Shown here: positions 23,825 to 33,322 of the stretch, in pieces
How positions within the stretch are numbered: position 1 is the stretch's first letter
How the letters are laid out: each line of letters begins with the position of its first letter
Assembly (NCBI GenBank): GCA_048498555.1
Contig: JBEHXT010000014.1
Coordinates: forward strand, 83,519-147,518
Origin: Danxiaibacter sp048498555
Lineage (GTDB): Bacteria; Bacteroidota; Bacteroidia; Chitinophagales; Chitinophagaceae
Length of the DNA: 64,000 nucleotides
Direction: 5' to 3'
Notes under the pieces: generated by a model
Seen by the model: only the letters and a program-made list of their open reading frames with translations
Told to the model about the DNA's origin: nothing
Databases searched by the model: none
Translations under genes and position numbers: made by a program

Positions 23825-25033
23825 ATGAAGCGTTCCGGATCTGCAGATCTCCCCTTACATTATGGCTATGTTCCCAAATGGCTTGCCGAGCGAATGGCGA
23901 AGCTTGGCCTGGCCATTACTGAGTCCATTCTGATGGAATATAGCCAGGAAGAATTGCTGCGCCGTATGAGCGATCCGTTCTGGTTCCAGAGCCTGGGTGC
24001 GGTGATGGGGATGGACTGGCACTCATCAGGCATTACCACATCTGTAATGGGCGCATTGAAAAGAGCAATAAATCCTCACGCAAAAGAATTAGGAATTTAT
24101 ATCTGTGGAGGAAAAGGAAAATTTTCGAAAGAAGCTCCGCAGGAATTATTACGCGTTGCAGAACAAACAGGACTGGACGGAAATGAGCTGGTGAAATTTA
24201 GCAAGCTAAGCGCGAAGGTGGATAATACTGCCGTACAGGATGGATTTCAACTATACACTCACAATTTTATCGTAAGCAACAAGGGTGATTGGTCAGTGAT
24301 ACAACAGGGCATGTCTGCCGGAAACAAGATGGCCCGCAGGTATCACTGGCATTCGAAGGACCTGCACTCATTTATTGAAGAACCACATACTGCAGTTTGC
24401 GGTGTTAACCAGGGAGAGATCCTAAATCTTACTGCAACAGCGGCGGATAGTACCCGTAACAGCATTTTGGCACTCACTAAAGAAAAGCCGGAGTTGATGA
24501 TGCATGAGATTCAACAGTTGATCATGCCATCGCATCACGATGTAAGAAGTGAGGATGTTGACCTTAAAAGACTGGGCACAGTGCTTTGGCTGGCCAGTGA
24601 AAATGAGACAAAAAATTTCGAGGAACTCTTATTGCTGCAAGGTGTAGGGCCAAGAACAATTCAATCTTTAACATTGGTCAGCGAAGTTATTCATGGTACT
24701 CCATCCCGTTTTAAAGATCCCGCCCGTTTTGCATTTGCGCATGGCGGTAAAGATGGCCATCCGTTTCCTGTTCCGATAAAGGTGTATGACGAAACCATCA
24801 GCACATTACAGAATGCCGTTTACAAGGCTAAGCTTGGGGAAACAGACAAACAGGAGGCGATCAAAAGTTTGCATGCACTGGCTGCAAAAGCCGAGAAAAA
24901 TTTTATTCCAAACGAGCAGTTTGATGCGTTGATTGAAAAGGAAAGAAATGAATCGTGGAAATATGGAGGAAAGACGGTTTTCGGTGATGCAAAGCGGCCT
25001 AAGGCAAAGGGCGTACAGCTGAGGCTTTTTTAA
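23825..25033 (+). CDS. DUF763 protein
   Basis: A 402-residue cytosolic protein matching the DUF763 family, better known from archaea and thermophiles and without an assigned function. The N-terminus MKRSGSADLPLHYGYVPKWL and the block MGMDWHSSGITTSVMGALK are characteristic. A helix-hairpin-helix-like element (LLLQGVGPRTIQSLTLVSEV, near residue 265) hints at nucleic-acid contact, followed by FAHGGKDGHPFPVPIKVYDE. The C-terminus is basic. Flanked on both sides by word array B, it could have arrived by transfer, but its base use looks ordinary. Confidence 0.88.
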   Translation: MKRSGSADLPLHYGYVPKWLAERMAKLGLAITESILMEYSQEELLRRMSDPFWFQSLGAVMGMDWHSSGITTSVMGALKRAINPHAKELGIYICGGKGKFSKEAPQELLRVAEQTGLDGNELVKFSKLSAKVDNTAVQDGFQLYTHNFIVSNKGDWSVIQQGMSAGNKMARRYHWHSKDLHSFIEEPHTAVCGVNQGEILNLTATAADSTRNSILALTKEKPELMMHEIQQLIMPSHHDVRSEDVDLKRLGTVLWLASENETKNFEELLLLQGVGPRTIQSLTLVSEVIHGTPSRFKDPARFAFAHGGKDGHPFPVPIKVYDETISTLQNAVYKAKLGETDKQEAIKSLHALAAKAEKNFIPNEQFDALIEKERNESWKYGGKTVFGDAKRPKAKGVQLRLF

Positions 25034-25236
25034 AATTCAAAAGTAAAAACCAGAGGCGAAGGGTTTCTCGCGGCGAACACAAAGAGGCGGCGGCGCAGCG
25101 ATGCAACATAAACTACTCAATCGCTTACTAACCCAACCCAACAATAAAAATAGAACCGCTTAAAAATGCAAACTTTTGCCACAAAAAACGTACAACGTAC
25201 AACGTAAAACTTATAACTTACAACTCAACTTACAAC
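25034..25236. repeat. Composite repeat region after the DUF763 gene
   Basis: Three word types follow each other: AAAATTCAAAAGTAAAAACC (array A type) at 25034, then CGAAGGGTTTCTCGCGGCG and CACAAAGAGGCGGCGGCG (a degenerate CGCAAAG-type array) to about 25100, and finally ACGTACAACGTACAACGTAA with TTATAACTTACAACTCAAC (array B) from 25185. The last words overlap the stop codon (25230-25232) of the minus-strand gene that follows. Confidence 0.65.
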
Positions 25237-25460
25237 TTCTCCTCAATCTCCTTCCCTACTCTTTCAGTCAGCGATTCCGGGCGTTGTTCAGAAGTGGACC
25301 AGCTGTTTCCATCGTTGTTTACATAACCAAAGAATACATTGTTGAGAACAACATGGTATGAACGAATAATTCCCACCTTATCCTTTTTTCCGGGACTCAC
25401 TCTGCCTTCATAATGAATACCCTCATGCTCAAATGATATAGTAAAGAATTCTTCAGTCAT
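25230..25460 (-). CDS. Small conserved-looking protein of unknown function
   Basis: A 76-residue soluble product, MTEEFFTISFEHEGIHYEGR at the start and SEQRPESLTERVGKEIEEKL at the end, with alternating strands in between. I do not recognise a family. Support for it being real comes from a good promoter upstream (25478-25508), balanced composition and an ATG at a suitable distance. Its stop codon is part of a repeat word. Confidence 0.65.
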   Translation of the reverse strand: MTEEFFTISFEHEGIHYEGRVSPGKKDKVGIIRSYHVVLNNVFFGYVNNDGNSWSTSEQRPESLTERVGKEIEEKL

Positions 25461-25477
25461 GTTTTCGATTTAGACCG

Positions 25478-25508
25478 CAAAGATGAAGGAAACTGTTTTA
25501 GTTACAAA
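25478..25508 (-). promoter_or_regulatory. Promoter of the 76-residue protein gene
   Basis: On the minus strand TTTG (25505-25508), 19 bases, then CATCTTTG (25478-25485) matches the Bacteroidota promoter with one mismatch. The start codon is 17 bases downstream. Confidence 0.6.
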
Positions 25509-25739
25509 AATGTCTGAGGCGAACAACTTTTCGATTTGCGAAGTATTAGTCTTTACTCCGGAATCCTTTAACCGGATAAAATTCTTCCATCCACAAAAAA
25601 AATCCCCAAGTGAAAAATTTCTACCGAAAAATGCAACCGATTGCAAAATCAAGAAGAAACTTACTTATATTTACCCATCTCCGGTTAAAAACAACCGATA
25701 CTTAACAGATTGCAACGGATCCAAAATGAACTCTAGCAT

Positions 25740-28196
25740 ATGAAGATACTTGCCCGCGGCTACATGGCACTGCTGCTGCTTACTGTAACAATCATTTCGC
25801 GTGCCCAACAAAATTCGTTATATGAGCTCTGGTACAACAAGCCTGCATCCATATGGGAAGAAGCGCTTCCGATTGGTAACGGCCGGCTGGGCGGGATGAT
25901 ATTCGGCAGGCCCGGCGATGAATTGATTCAATTAAATGAAGACAGCTTCTGGGCAGGCGGGCCATTTAATAATGATAATCCAAAAGCAAAGGAGGCTCTG
26001 CGCCCTATTCAGCAACTTATTTTCGAAGGAAAGTATAAAGAAGCGGAAGCGCTAGCTTCAAAAACATTTGTAGCCGAAAAAATACATGGCATGCCCTATC
26101 AACCTGTAGGCGATGTAGTGTTACATTTTCCAGGCCACGAAAAATATGACAGCACAACTTTCCGCCGTTCTCTGGACATATCAAAAGCACTTTCAACAAC
26201 CACTTACGAAGTGGACGGCGTTCACTATACGCGCGAAATATTTTCTTCTTTTACAGATCAGGTTATCATCATCCGATTAACCGCGGATAAAAACAACAGT
26301 ATCAGTTTCACTGCTTCAATGCATACTCCGCAAAAAGGCATTGTTAAAGCCAATAAGCAGGAATTGACATTATCGGCTATTTCTCCTGATCACCAGGGCG
26401 TAAAAGGCGCCGTGAAAGTTTGTGCAATTACTTCCATCAAAACTGAGGGTGGCTCAATCAGCAACGGTGACACATCTGTTACTGTTCAGGGAGCTAACGC
26501 GGCGACCATTTATGTATCTGCCGCCACCAATTTCAATAAATACAATGACCTTACTGCCGATGAAACAAGTAAGGCAAAAAAATACCTGGCTAACGCTGAA
26601 TTAAAAAAATACGAATCGGCCAAACAAAATCAAACCAGTTTCTATAGCAAATATTTCAACAGGGTAATATTTGATCTTGGTACAACTGATGCTGCGGCAT
26701 TACCTACCAATGAAAGGCTACGCAGGTTTGCATCCACGTTTGATCCTGCATTGGTTTCTTTATACTTCCAGTTTGGCCGCTACCTGCTTATTAGCAGTTC
26801 TCAGCCGGGCACACAACCCGCGAATTTGCAAGGCTTGTGGAATCCACTAACAAGGCCGCCATGGGACAGTAAGTACACCGACAATATTAATCTTGAAATG
26901 AATTACTGGCCAGCTGAGGTAACCAATCTTTCTGAAATGCATGCGCCACTGGTTCAGATGGTTAAAGATTTAAGCGTTACCGGGCAAACTACCGCCAAAA
27001 GCATGTATGGCGCGAGAGGTTGGGTATTACATCACAATACAGATTTGTGGCGGTTTACCGCACCTATTGATGGGCCATGGGGCGTGTGGCCTACAGGCGG
27101 CGCATGGCTTTGTCAGCACATGTGGGAGAAGTTTATTTACAGCGGCGACAAAACGTATTTAAAAGATATCTACCCATCCATGCAATCAGCCAGCGAATTC
27201 TTCCTGGATGTAATGGCAAAAGATCCTGAAAAGGGATGGTGGTTGGTATCGCCATCTGCATCACCTGAAAATGCACATAACGGCATCAACATTTCGGCCG
27301 GCACAACAATGGACAACCAGATTGTTTTTGCATTATTCAACAACACTGTTCAGGCTGCGAAAATGCTGGGAATCAACAACGCAACAACACAAGAAATCAG
27401 CAAACGTATTCCGAACCTTCCTCCAATGCAAATAGGCCAGTACAGCCAGTTGCAGGAATGGTTTCATGACTGGGACAATCCGGAAGATAAACACAGGCAC
27501 GTTTCGCATTTATGGGGTTTATTTCCCGGCAATGAAATATCACCTTACCGAAATGCCGCATTATTTGAAGCAGCAAGAAATTCACTGATCTACCGTGGGG
27601 ATGTTTCTACCGGATGGTCGATGGGCTGGAAAGTAAACCTCTGGGCAAGATTATTGGACGGCGATCATGCTGAAAAATTGATTACTGACCAGCTTACCCC
27701 TGTTGGCGGCAACAAAGGCGGCGGAGGCACTTATCCTAATTTATTTGATGCACATCCTCCTTTCCAGATCGATGGCAATTTCGGATGCACTTCAGGTATT
27801 GCTGAAATGCTTTTGCAATCGCATGACGGCGCACTGCATGTGTTGCCGGCGCTTCCATCGCAATGGAAAGACGGCGAAATAAAAGGTTTGCGCGCGAGAG
27901 GCGGTTTTGAAACAGATATTAAATGGGCTAATAGTAAATTGACACATTTGTCTGTCAAATCTACGCTGGGCGGTAATCTTAGAATCCGGTCTTATTATCC
28001 GATAAAAGCGATATCGCCATCAATCAAACTAACAAAAGCAACAGGAAATAACGGCAATGCTTTCTATAAAACCGCAGACACAAAAGACCCTGTCGTCTCA
28101 CCAAAGGCTTCTTTGAAGGGATTGCAATTAAAGGAAATATATGAGTATGATATAGCAACGGAGGCAGGAAAAACTTACGAGTTTGAAGGGCAATAA
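25740..28196 (+). CDS. GH95 alpha-L-fucosidase-like glycoside hydrolase
   Basis: An exported 818-residue enzyme with signal peptide (ALLLLTVTIISRAQ) and the GH95 architecture: N-terminal beta-sandwich beginning LWYNKPASIWEEALPIGNGR, helical linker, (alpha/alpha)6 barrel and C-terminal jellyroll. In the barrel I see DNINLEMNYWPAEVTNLSE, SPSASPENAHNG and HPPFQIDGNFGCTSGIAEM, which hold the asparagines, glutamate and aspartate used by GH95 inverting fucosidases. Likely removes alpha-1,2-fucose or related galactose from glycans in the periplasm. First gene of a locus with a DUF1080 and a propeller/cupredoxin gene. Confidence 0.95.
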   Translation: MKILARGYMALLLLTVTIISRAQQNSLYELWYNKPASIWEEALPIGNGRLGGMIFGRPGDELIQLNEDSFWAGGPFNNDNPKAKEALRPIQQLIFEGKYKEAEALASKTFVAEKIHGMPYQPVGDVVLHFPGHEKYDSTTFRRSLDISKALSTTTYEVDGVHYTREIFSSFTDQVIIIRLTADKNNSISFTASMHTPQKGIVKANKQELTLSAISPDHQGVKGAVKVCAITSIKTEGGSISNGDTSVTVQGANAATIYVSAATNFNKYNDLTADETSKAKKYLANAELKKYESAKQNQTSFYSKYFNRVIFDLGTTDAAALPTNERLRRFASTFDPALVSLYFQFGRYLLISSSQPGTQPANLQGLWNPLTRPPWDSKYTDNINLEMNYWPAEVTNLSEMHAPLVQMVKDLSVTGQTTAKSMYGARGWVLHHNTDLWRFTAPIDGPWGVWPTGGAWLCQHMWEKFIYSGDKTYLKDIYPSMQSASEFFLDVMAKDPEKGWWLVSPSASPENAHNGINISAGTTMDNQIVFALFNNTVQAAKMLGINNATTQEISKRIPNLPPMQIGQYSQLQEWFHDWDNPEDKHRHVSHLWGLFPGNEISPYRNAALFEAARNSLIYRGDVSTGWSMGWKVNLWARLLDGDHAEKLITDQLTPVGGNKGGGGTYPNLFDAHPPFQIDGNFGCTSGIAEMLLQSHDGALHVLPALPSQWKDGEIKGLRARGGFETDIKWANSKLTHLSVKSTLGGNLRIRSYYPIKAISPSIKLTKATGNNGNAFYKTADTKDPVVSPKASLKGLQLKEIYEYDIATEAGKTYEFEGQ

Positions 28197-28364
28197 ATTG
28201 AAAATTGAAAACAAATGCGGATGTGTAAATGTGCCGATGTGCGAATGAATAAACTAAGAAAATTTTAGCTAATAACGATATGAATGAATGAGGAATGTTG
28301 ATAATAGTTTTTCTGCTGCACTTTTCACTATTCACCATTCACCATTGACTATTTCACCATTATC
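28197..28364. repeat. Word arrays between GH95 and DUF1080 genes
   Basis: Right after the GH95 stop come TTGAAAATTGAAAAC and then GCGGATGTGTAAATG, GCCGATGTGCGAATG. A second array (28318-28364) has TTCACTATTCACC, ATTCACCATTGAC and ATTTCACCATTATC, ending 13 bases before the next start. No gene is seen in between. Confidence 0.55.
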
Positions 28365-28377
28365 AACAACCAACTTC

Positions 28378-29808
28378 ATGAAACGGATGAACAAAATGCG
28401 CTACCTGTTTGCCGGCCTTATCTGCTGGCAAACCGCGCTTGCACAAGACGGCACGGCTACTGCCAACATTATCTTTAATGATCTGAGCGATTTTAAAAAT
28501 GCAGGTGCCAACTGGACGATTGCCGGTGATGCCGCCTGCAATTTCAATCAACCAAACGACATTCAGGCTATTACGGGTAAGGGATGTGTTGTTGACAAGC
28601 CCGACAGCAAAAACAATTCTCACCTTATTACGCAACAGGAATTTGGTGATGCCGAGGTTGAGCTTGATTTCATGATAGCAAAAGGTAGCAACTCCGGCAT
28701 TTATCTGCAAGGCCGTTACGAGGTGCAACTGTTTGACAGCTGGCAGAAAACACACCCAACCTATTCTGATTGCGGTGGCGTATATCAGCGTTGGGATGAC
28801 AATAAACCCGGAGACGACAAAGGTTATGAGGGCACACCACCTTTGATAAATGTAAGCCGTGCGCCTGGTTTATGGCAACATGTAAAAATCAGGTTCCGTG
28901 CACCAAAGTTTAGCGCCGACGGGAAAAAAATAAGTAACGCGGTATTCGAAGCAGTATATCTGAATGGCGCACTGGTGCAGGAAGAAACTGCGGTAACCGG
29001 CCCGACAAGAGCAGCAGCTTTTAATGATGAAAAAGCAACCGGCCCTTTAATGTTACAGGGAGACCATGGGCCTGTGGCATTCAGAAATATCCAGATCAGG
29101 CCATTGCAGGCAATACCTGAGTCGGCAAAGAAAAGAAGGTCGATGGACAACCCTATCGTTTATAACCCTTCCTCCAATGAACCTGTGCTGCTCAGAAGCT
29201 TCTGGCAATATGGCGATACAAAACTTACTCACGTTATTTCTGCAGGGTATCCCGACCAAACAAACTTTGCATACAACCTGAAGCAAGGTGCATTGTTACA
29301 AATCTGGAGAGGCCCCTTCCTGGATGTTACGGACATGTGGCATGAAAGAGGCGAACCCCAATTGGCGAAACCTTTGGGAAGCCCCATCACATTTTCGAAT
29401 GAACCATCCGTGGCTATACTAACAAGCAACACTGCCGCATGGCCTGATTCTGTTGCTTTTGACGATTTCAACAATAAAGGCTACATGTTGGATAAAGAGA
29501 GAAACCCAACATTCAAATACAACTACAACGGCATTAACGTAATGGATAAGATCTTTTCTGCCAGTGGTGCCGGCCTAACAAGGGAAATAAAAGTGGATAA
29601 CCCTCCCGCGCAAACATTTTGCAAGATTGCTACATCCAATACCATTCAACAGCTTGGTAAGGGATTGTATGCTGTTGGCAACAAATCTTATTACCTGCAA
29701 ATTGATGAAAAGTATGCGCCGGTAATAAGGCAAACTGCGAAAGGCCAGGAAATGCTTGTTCCTGTTAGCGCACAAAACAACACTGTATCTTATTCCATCA
29801 CCTGGTAA
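28378..29808 (+). CDS. DUF1080 (3-keto-disaccharide hydrolase type) exported protein
   Basis: The 476-residue product starts at MKRMNKMRYLFAG, with a signal peptide ending ALAQ. Residues about 25-230 are a DUF1080 lectin-like beta-sandwich (LITQQEFGDAEVELDFMIAK, SGIYLQGRYEVQLFDSW, APGLWQHVKIRFRAPKF). Some family members hydrolyse or lyse 3-keto sugars. The C-terminal half (from NPIVYNPSSNEPVLLRSFWQ) is a separate domain I cannot name but it recalls the opening region of exported propeller dehydrogenases. A frame extends 30 codons upstream through the repeat array; I reject that. The next gene follows after 9 bases. Confidence 0.85.
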   Translation: MKRMNKMRYLFAGLICWQTALAQDGTATANIIFNDLSDFKNAGANWTIAGDAACNFNQPNDIQAITGKGCVVDKPDSKNNSHLITQQEFGDAEVELDFMIAKGSNSGIYLQGRYEVQLFDSWQKTHPTYSDCGGVYQRWDDNKPGDDKGYEGTPPLINVSRAPGLWQHVKIRFRAPKFSADGKKISNAVFEAVYLNGALVQEETAVTGPTRAAAFNDEKATGPLMLQGDHGPVAFRNIQIRPLQAIPESAKKRRSMDNPIVYNPSSNEPVLLRSFWQYGDTKLTHVISAGYPDQTNFAYNLKQGALLQIWRGPFLDVTDMWHERGEPQLAKPLGSPITFSNEPSVAILTSNTAAWPDSVAFDDFNNKGYMLDKERNPTFKYNYNGINVMDKIFSASGAGLTREIKVDNPPAQTFCKIATSNTIQQLGKGLYAVGNKSYYLQIDEKYAPVIRQTAKGQEMLVPVSAQNNTVSYSITW

Positions 29809-29817
29809 TCTACAATC

Positions 29818-31854
29818 ATGACAACGCAACATACATTTAAACATAAAAAAGCTTTGCTCGGCGGCCTGCTGTTTGCTGCCTGCTTTGGTGCAAAAGCCCA
29901 GAACAGCGATACAACAGTCACCCAGAAAGAAGAAGACTTTTATACTATACAAACGCTACCCATTCCGGAAAATGTAAAGCTGGAAGTTGGCGGCATGACG
30001 TTACTGCCAAACGATGCGCTTGCGGTTTCAACAAGACACGGCGAAGTCTGGAAAATAAGCAATCCTTACATGAAGAATGGAAGCATGCCACGCTATTCTC
30101 TTTTTGCTGAGGGTATGCATGAAACACTTGGGCTAAACTACATTAAAGGCGATTTGTACCTGGCACAACGATCTGAGTTGACAAGATTGAGAGACCTGGA
30201 TGGCGATGGACGAGCCGATGATTATGAAACTATTTATTCATGGCCATTATCAGGCAACTACCATGAATATTCTTATGGCCCCAAGCTGGATAAAGACGGC
30301 AATATGATCCTCACACTTAACCTTTCCTGGATTGGTTACGGTGAAAGCTTAACTAAGTGGCGCGGCTGGATGATCAAGATAAGCCCCGAAGGCAAGTTCA
30401 AACCTTTTGCAACGGGATTCCGTTCACCTGCAGGTTTTGGTTTGAATAACAGCGGTGATATTTTTTATGCAGAGAACCAGGGCGATTGGGTTGGATCTGG
30501 AAGCATTACAAATGTGGCTGAAGGTGACTTCGTTGGAAATCCAGGCGGCCTTCGTTGGTCGGGCGAACCGAATTCTCCTGTTAAACTAAAAAAGTCTGAC
30601 ATTCCTGATACTGGTGAACCGAAATACGATGTAGCTAAACGCGTTCCCGGGTTAAAAACACCCGCTGTGTGGTTTCCGCATACCATCTTAGGTATTTCTA
30701 CATCAGATATTCTTAGCTACGAAGGCGCCGCTAAAATGGGACCGTTCGAAGGGCAATTGTTTGTTGGTGACCAGGGGCAAAGCAAGATCATGCGTGTATC
30801 GCTTGAAAAAGTAAAAGGAGTTTATCAAGGTGTTGTATTTCCTTTCAGGGAAGGGTTCTCTTCAGGTATTATCCGCATGTGCTGGGGTTCTGACGGCAGC
30901 ATGTTTGTTGGTATGACGGCGCGCGGCTGGGGCTCAACAGGCGGTAAAGAATACGGCCTGCAAAGATTGGTGTGGAATGAGAAAACGCCTTTCGAAATGA
31001 AGACCGTAAGCGCTAAACCTGATGGATTTGAGATTGAATTCACACAACCGGTTGAAGAAAAAGCAGCTAAAGATGTGAACGCTTACCAGATCACCAGCTT
31101 CACATACAAGTATCATCACATTTATGGAAGCCCGGTAATTAACCAGGGCGACAGAAAAATAAAAGCGATTGAAGTTTCTCCGGATAAATTGAAAGTCCGC
31201 CTGGTATTAGACTCTCTAAAACCTGGTTACATTCATGAAATTAAAGCTGAAGGAGTTCGCTCTGCAACCAAAGTAGCATTGCTGCACAACACCGGCTATT
31301 ATACATTGAATAACATTCCTGATGGCGAAAACCTTACTATCACTGCGCAAAACCAGGTAACGCCAGCAATGTCTCATCACGACCATATGAATATGGGTTC
31401 AGGAGGAACAAGCGGGGTAGCTGTAGCCAAAGTGGTTACTGTAAAACATCTTACCAAACAGCCGGCAGACTGGGGCAAACCTGACAGGGTAATGACTATC
31501 GGCACAAAACCCGGATTAAAGTTCGATACAGATAACATTACCGTTAAAGCAGGAAGCAAAATAAAGCTCACTTTTAAAAACAGTGATGACATGTTGCACA
31601 ACATGGTATTTGTAAAGCCGGGCACATCCGACAAGGTGGGACAAATGGCTGTGAACATGGGGCTGAACGGAGAAAGGCTAAGCTTTGTTCCAAACACATC
31701 AAACGTACTGTTTCACACTATTCTACTCCATCCAAAAGAATCTGACACCATTTATTTCACGGCGCCGGACAAACCGGGAACTTATCCGTTCCTGTGTAGT
31801 TATCCCGGGCATTACCTGATAATGAAGGGCGAGATGAAAGTAGTTGCACAATAG
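29818..31854 (+). CDS. Exported beta-propeller protein with C-terminal type I copper domain
   Basis: A 678-residue exported protein. After the signal peptide (ALLGGLLFAACFGAKAQ) comes a propeller like those of sorbosone/glucose dehydrogenases and PVC-type membrane-bound dehydrogenases (residues about 40-390, for example DLDGDGRADDYETIYSWPLS and GFRSPAGFGLNNSGDIFYAENQ), then an Ig-like stretch, and from about 545 a plastocyanin/azurin-like domain. Copper ligands are seen as His in DDMLHNMVFV and C-x4-H-x3-M in CSYPGHYLIM near the end. A built-in electron acceptor for an oxidised sugar is a reasonable inference. Ends in a long hairpin terminator. Confidence 0.88.
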   Translation: MTTQHTFKHKKALLGGLLFAACFGAKAQNSDTTVTQKEEDFYTIQTLPIPENVKLEVGGMTLLPNDALAVSTRHGEVWKISNPYMKNGSMPRYSLFAEGMHETLGLNYIKGDLYLAQRSELTRLRDLDGDGRADDYETIYSWPLSGNYHEYSYGPKLDKDGNMILTLNLSWIGYGESLTKWRGWMIKISPEGKFKPFATGFRSPAGFGLNNSGDIFYAENQGDWVGSGSITNVAEGDFVGNPGGLRWSGEPNSPVKLKKSDIPDTGEPKYDVAKRVPGLKTPAVWFPHTILGISTSDILSYEGAAKMGPFEGQLFVGDQGQSKIMRVSLEKVKGVYQGVVFPFREGFSSGIIRMCWGSDGSMFVGMTARGWGSTGGKEYGLQRLVWNEKTPFEMKTVSAKPDGFEIEFTQPVEEKAAKDVNAYQITSFTYKYHHIYGSPVINQGDRKIKAIEVSPDKLKVRLVLDSLKPGYIHEIKAEGVRSATKVALLHNTGYYTLNNIPDGENLTITAQNQVTPAMSHHDHMNMGSGGTSGVAVAKVVTVKHLTKQPADWGKPDRVMTIGTKPGLKFDTDNITVKAGSKIKLTFKNSDDMLHNMVFVKPGTSDKVGQMAVNMGLNGERLSFVPNTSNVLFHTILLHPKESDTIYFTAPDKPGTYPFLCSYPGHYLIMKGEMKVVAQ

Positions 31855-31870
31855 CCAACGTTTAGGTTGC

Positions 31871-31905
31871 AACAGAAAAGCCTTCCATTGGGAGGCTTTT
31901 CTGTT
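31871..31905. terminator. Bidirectional terminator between convergent genes
   Basis: A 16-bp stem (AACAGAAAAGCCTTCC with GGGAGGCTTTTCTGTT, one G-U) with an ATT loop lies between the propeller gene (plus) and the NHL lipoprotein gene (minus). The stem itself provides A tracts and T tracts on both strands. Confidence 0.85.
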
Positions 31906-31922
31906 TTGGATCAAAGAGCAAA

Positions 31923-33101
31923 TCATTCAATCGTCACTTTACGTATCACCTTTTGCCCTGGTTCAGAAACGAAGACCGTTTTGCCGTCGGGCGTTGCGGC
32001 AATGCCACCTGTTCCGCCCAAACCCCGCGTTTTTCCAGGCCCGTCGCCATACGAAGAGCCAGCAGAATAGCCGACGAGCGTGATTACATCTTTACCCGGC
32101 CTTATCATGCGGAGGGCATCCAGATTATTGCCAGCATAACCATAAGTGGTAAAGAAGATGAAATTGCCATCATCTGTTGCGGCTACCTGTAACACATTAT
32201 TAGACTCTGCGTTGGCGATAGGCCCATCAATATCAATCCCCACATGCGTTTTGAACGGGAACAAGGAAGTGACCATTGCATCAGGAGTTACTTTGCGCAC
32301 AAGGTTATCATCAAAGTCTGCCACATAAATATTTCCGTTTGCATCGGAGGCAATGTCCGAAACCCGTGCACCAAAAGTTGCCTGTTCACCTTTGCCGTCC
32401 TGGAACGGGTAAGGCTTGCCATCTCCGCCACTTTTGTCTTCAGCTTTGCCGGCAAATGTCTCTACCACTCCATCCGTCATGGTTGAAAGCCTGATCCGGT
32501 GAAGCGTTGCCCACGACTGATTAAAGAAATAAATCTCCCCATTAGCACCGGTTGCCAGCCCCCTGGCCATATCAAAATGATCACCGGAATTCAATGCGCC
32601 AACATCATTGCCACTGTACATTCTGTTAACCAGGTTAGTAACCTTAGCCTGATTGCCGGCCGGCTCAACCTTCCATAGGTCATACTCTTTGGACGTTATG
32701 TAAAGGCTTCCCCCAACACCTGGTGCCAGTGCGATATCCAATATATCATTAAACGAACTTCCCAACATGCGCAATGGCACATATGTGCTAACGTTGTATT
32801 GCATATCCATACTCCGGATCACACTTCCATCTGCGATGTACAGGATGTTGTTACGGCTGTCGAAGATCATTTTTCCGGGATTCCAAAAACGTGCAGAAGC
32901 CCCATTACCATCCGCGGCATTGCCCTGTTCGCCACGTTTACCTGCAATGGTTGTAACGTTGACACTAAGGCTGCCGCCGCCATTGTTATTTTGTTGGCCA
33001 CTATCTTCGGGGCCAGCATGTTGCTCTTTTGTACATGAACAGAACATAAGTATGGTTGCTGTTGAACCAAGCAACAAAAAGAAAGTCTTTACTTTTTTCA
33101 T
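31923..33101 (-). CDS. NHL-repeat beta-propeller lipoprotein
   Basis: The 392-residue protein starts at MKKVKTFFLLLGSTATILMF with the lipobox CSC, followed by an Asn/Gly-rich linker. The rest is an NHL-type six-bladed propeller with repeats such as NPGKMIFDSRNNILYIADGS, RVSDIASDANGNIYVADFDD and GGTGGIAATPDGKTVFVSEP. Such lipoproteins bind ligands or glycans at the cell surface or in the periplasm; no catalytic motif is seen. A longer frame reaches 33254 but overlaps the divergent gene and lacks a signal at its N-terminus. Confidence 0.85.
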   Translation of the reverse strand: MKKVKTFFLLLGSTATILMFCSCTKEQHAGPEDSGQQNNNGGGSLSVNVTTIAGKRGEQGNAADGNGASARFWNPGKMIFDSRNNILYIADGSVIRSMDMQYNVSTYVPLRMLGSSFNDILDIALAPGVGGSLYITSKEYDLWKVEPAGNQAKVTNLVNRMYSGNDVGALNSGDHFDMARGLATGANGEIYFFNQSWATLHRIRLSTMTDGVVETFAGKAEDKSGGDGKPYPFQDGKGEQATFGARVSDIASDANGNIYVADFDDNLVRKVTPDAMVTSLFPFKTHVGIDIDGPIANAESNNVLQVAATDDGNFIFFTTYGYAGNNLDALRMIRPGKDVITLVGYSAGSSYGDGPGKTRGLGGTGGIAATPDGKTVFVSEPGQKVIRKVTIE

Positions 33102-33322
33102 AAAGCTGTTTTTATACGCATTTATTTTTATTATCATTGTTGAATACAATGCTAAACTAGCATCAGCCAAAGCGGTTATGCAGTAAACTTCAATGAAAGG
33201 AACCTGAATGGGAATAAACAAATGATTGAACGTAACGAACAGCATTGTCGGCAAACCTGAGGAATTACCCTGCTATAATCTGGATACCAATTGGCTTACA
33301 AAACCATAAGCCTTATCAATTT

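Noticed and set aside
28288..28377. Extended N-terminus of the DUF1080 protein
   Set aside because: The extra codons translate a repeat array (FTIHHSPLTISPLS) and would bury the signal peptide.
33102..33254. Extended N-terminus of the NHL lipoprotein
   Set aside because: A clear lipoprotein signal begins at 33101, and the extension overlaps the divergent upstream region.
33241..33300. TATAAT-like box before the response regulator
   Set aside because: Bacteroidota use TAnnTTTG; the TATAAT here has no suitable partner at the right distance.
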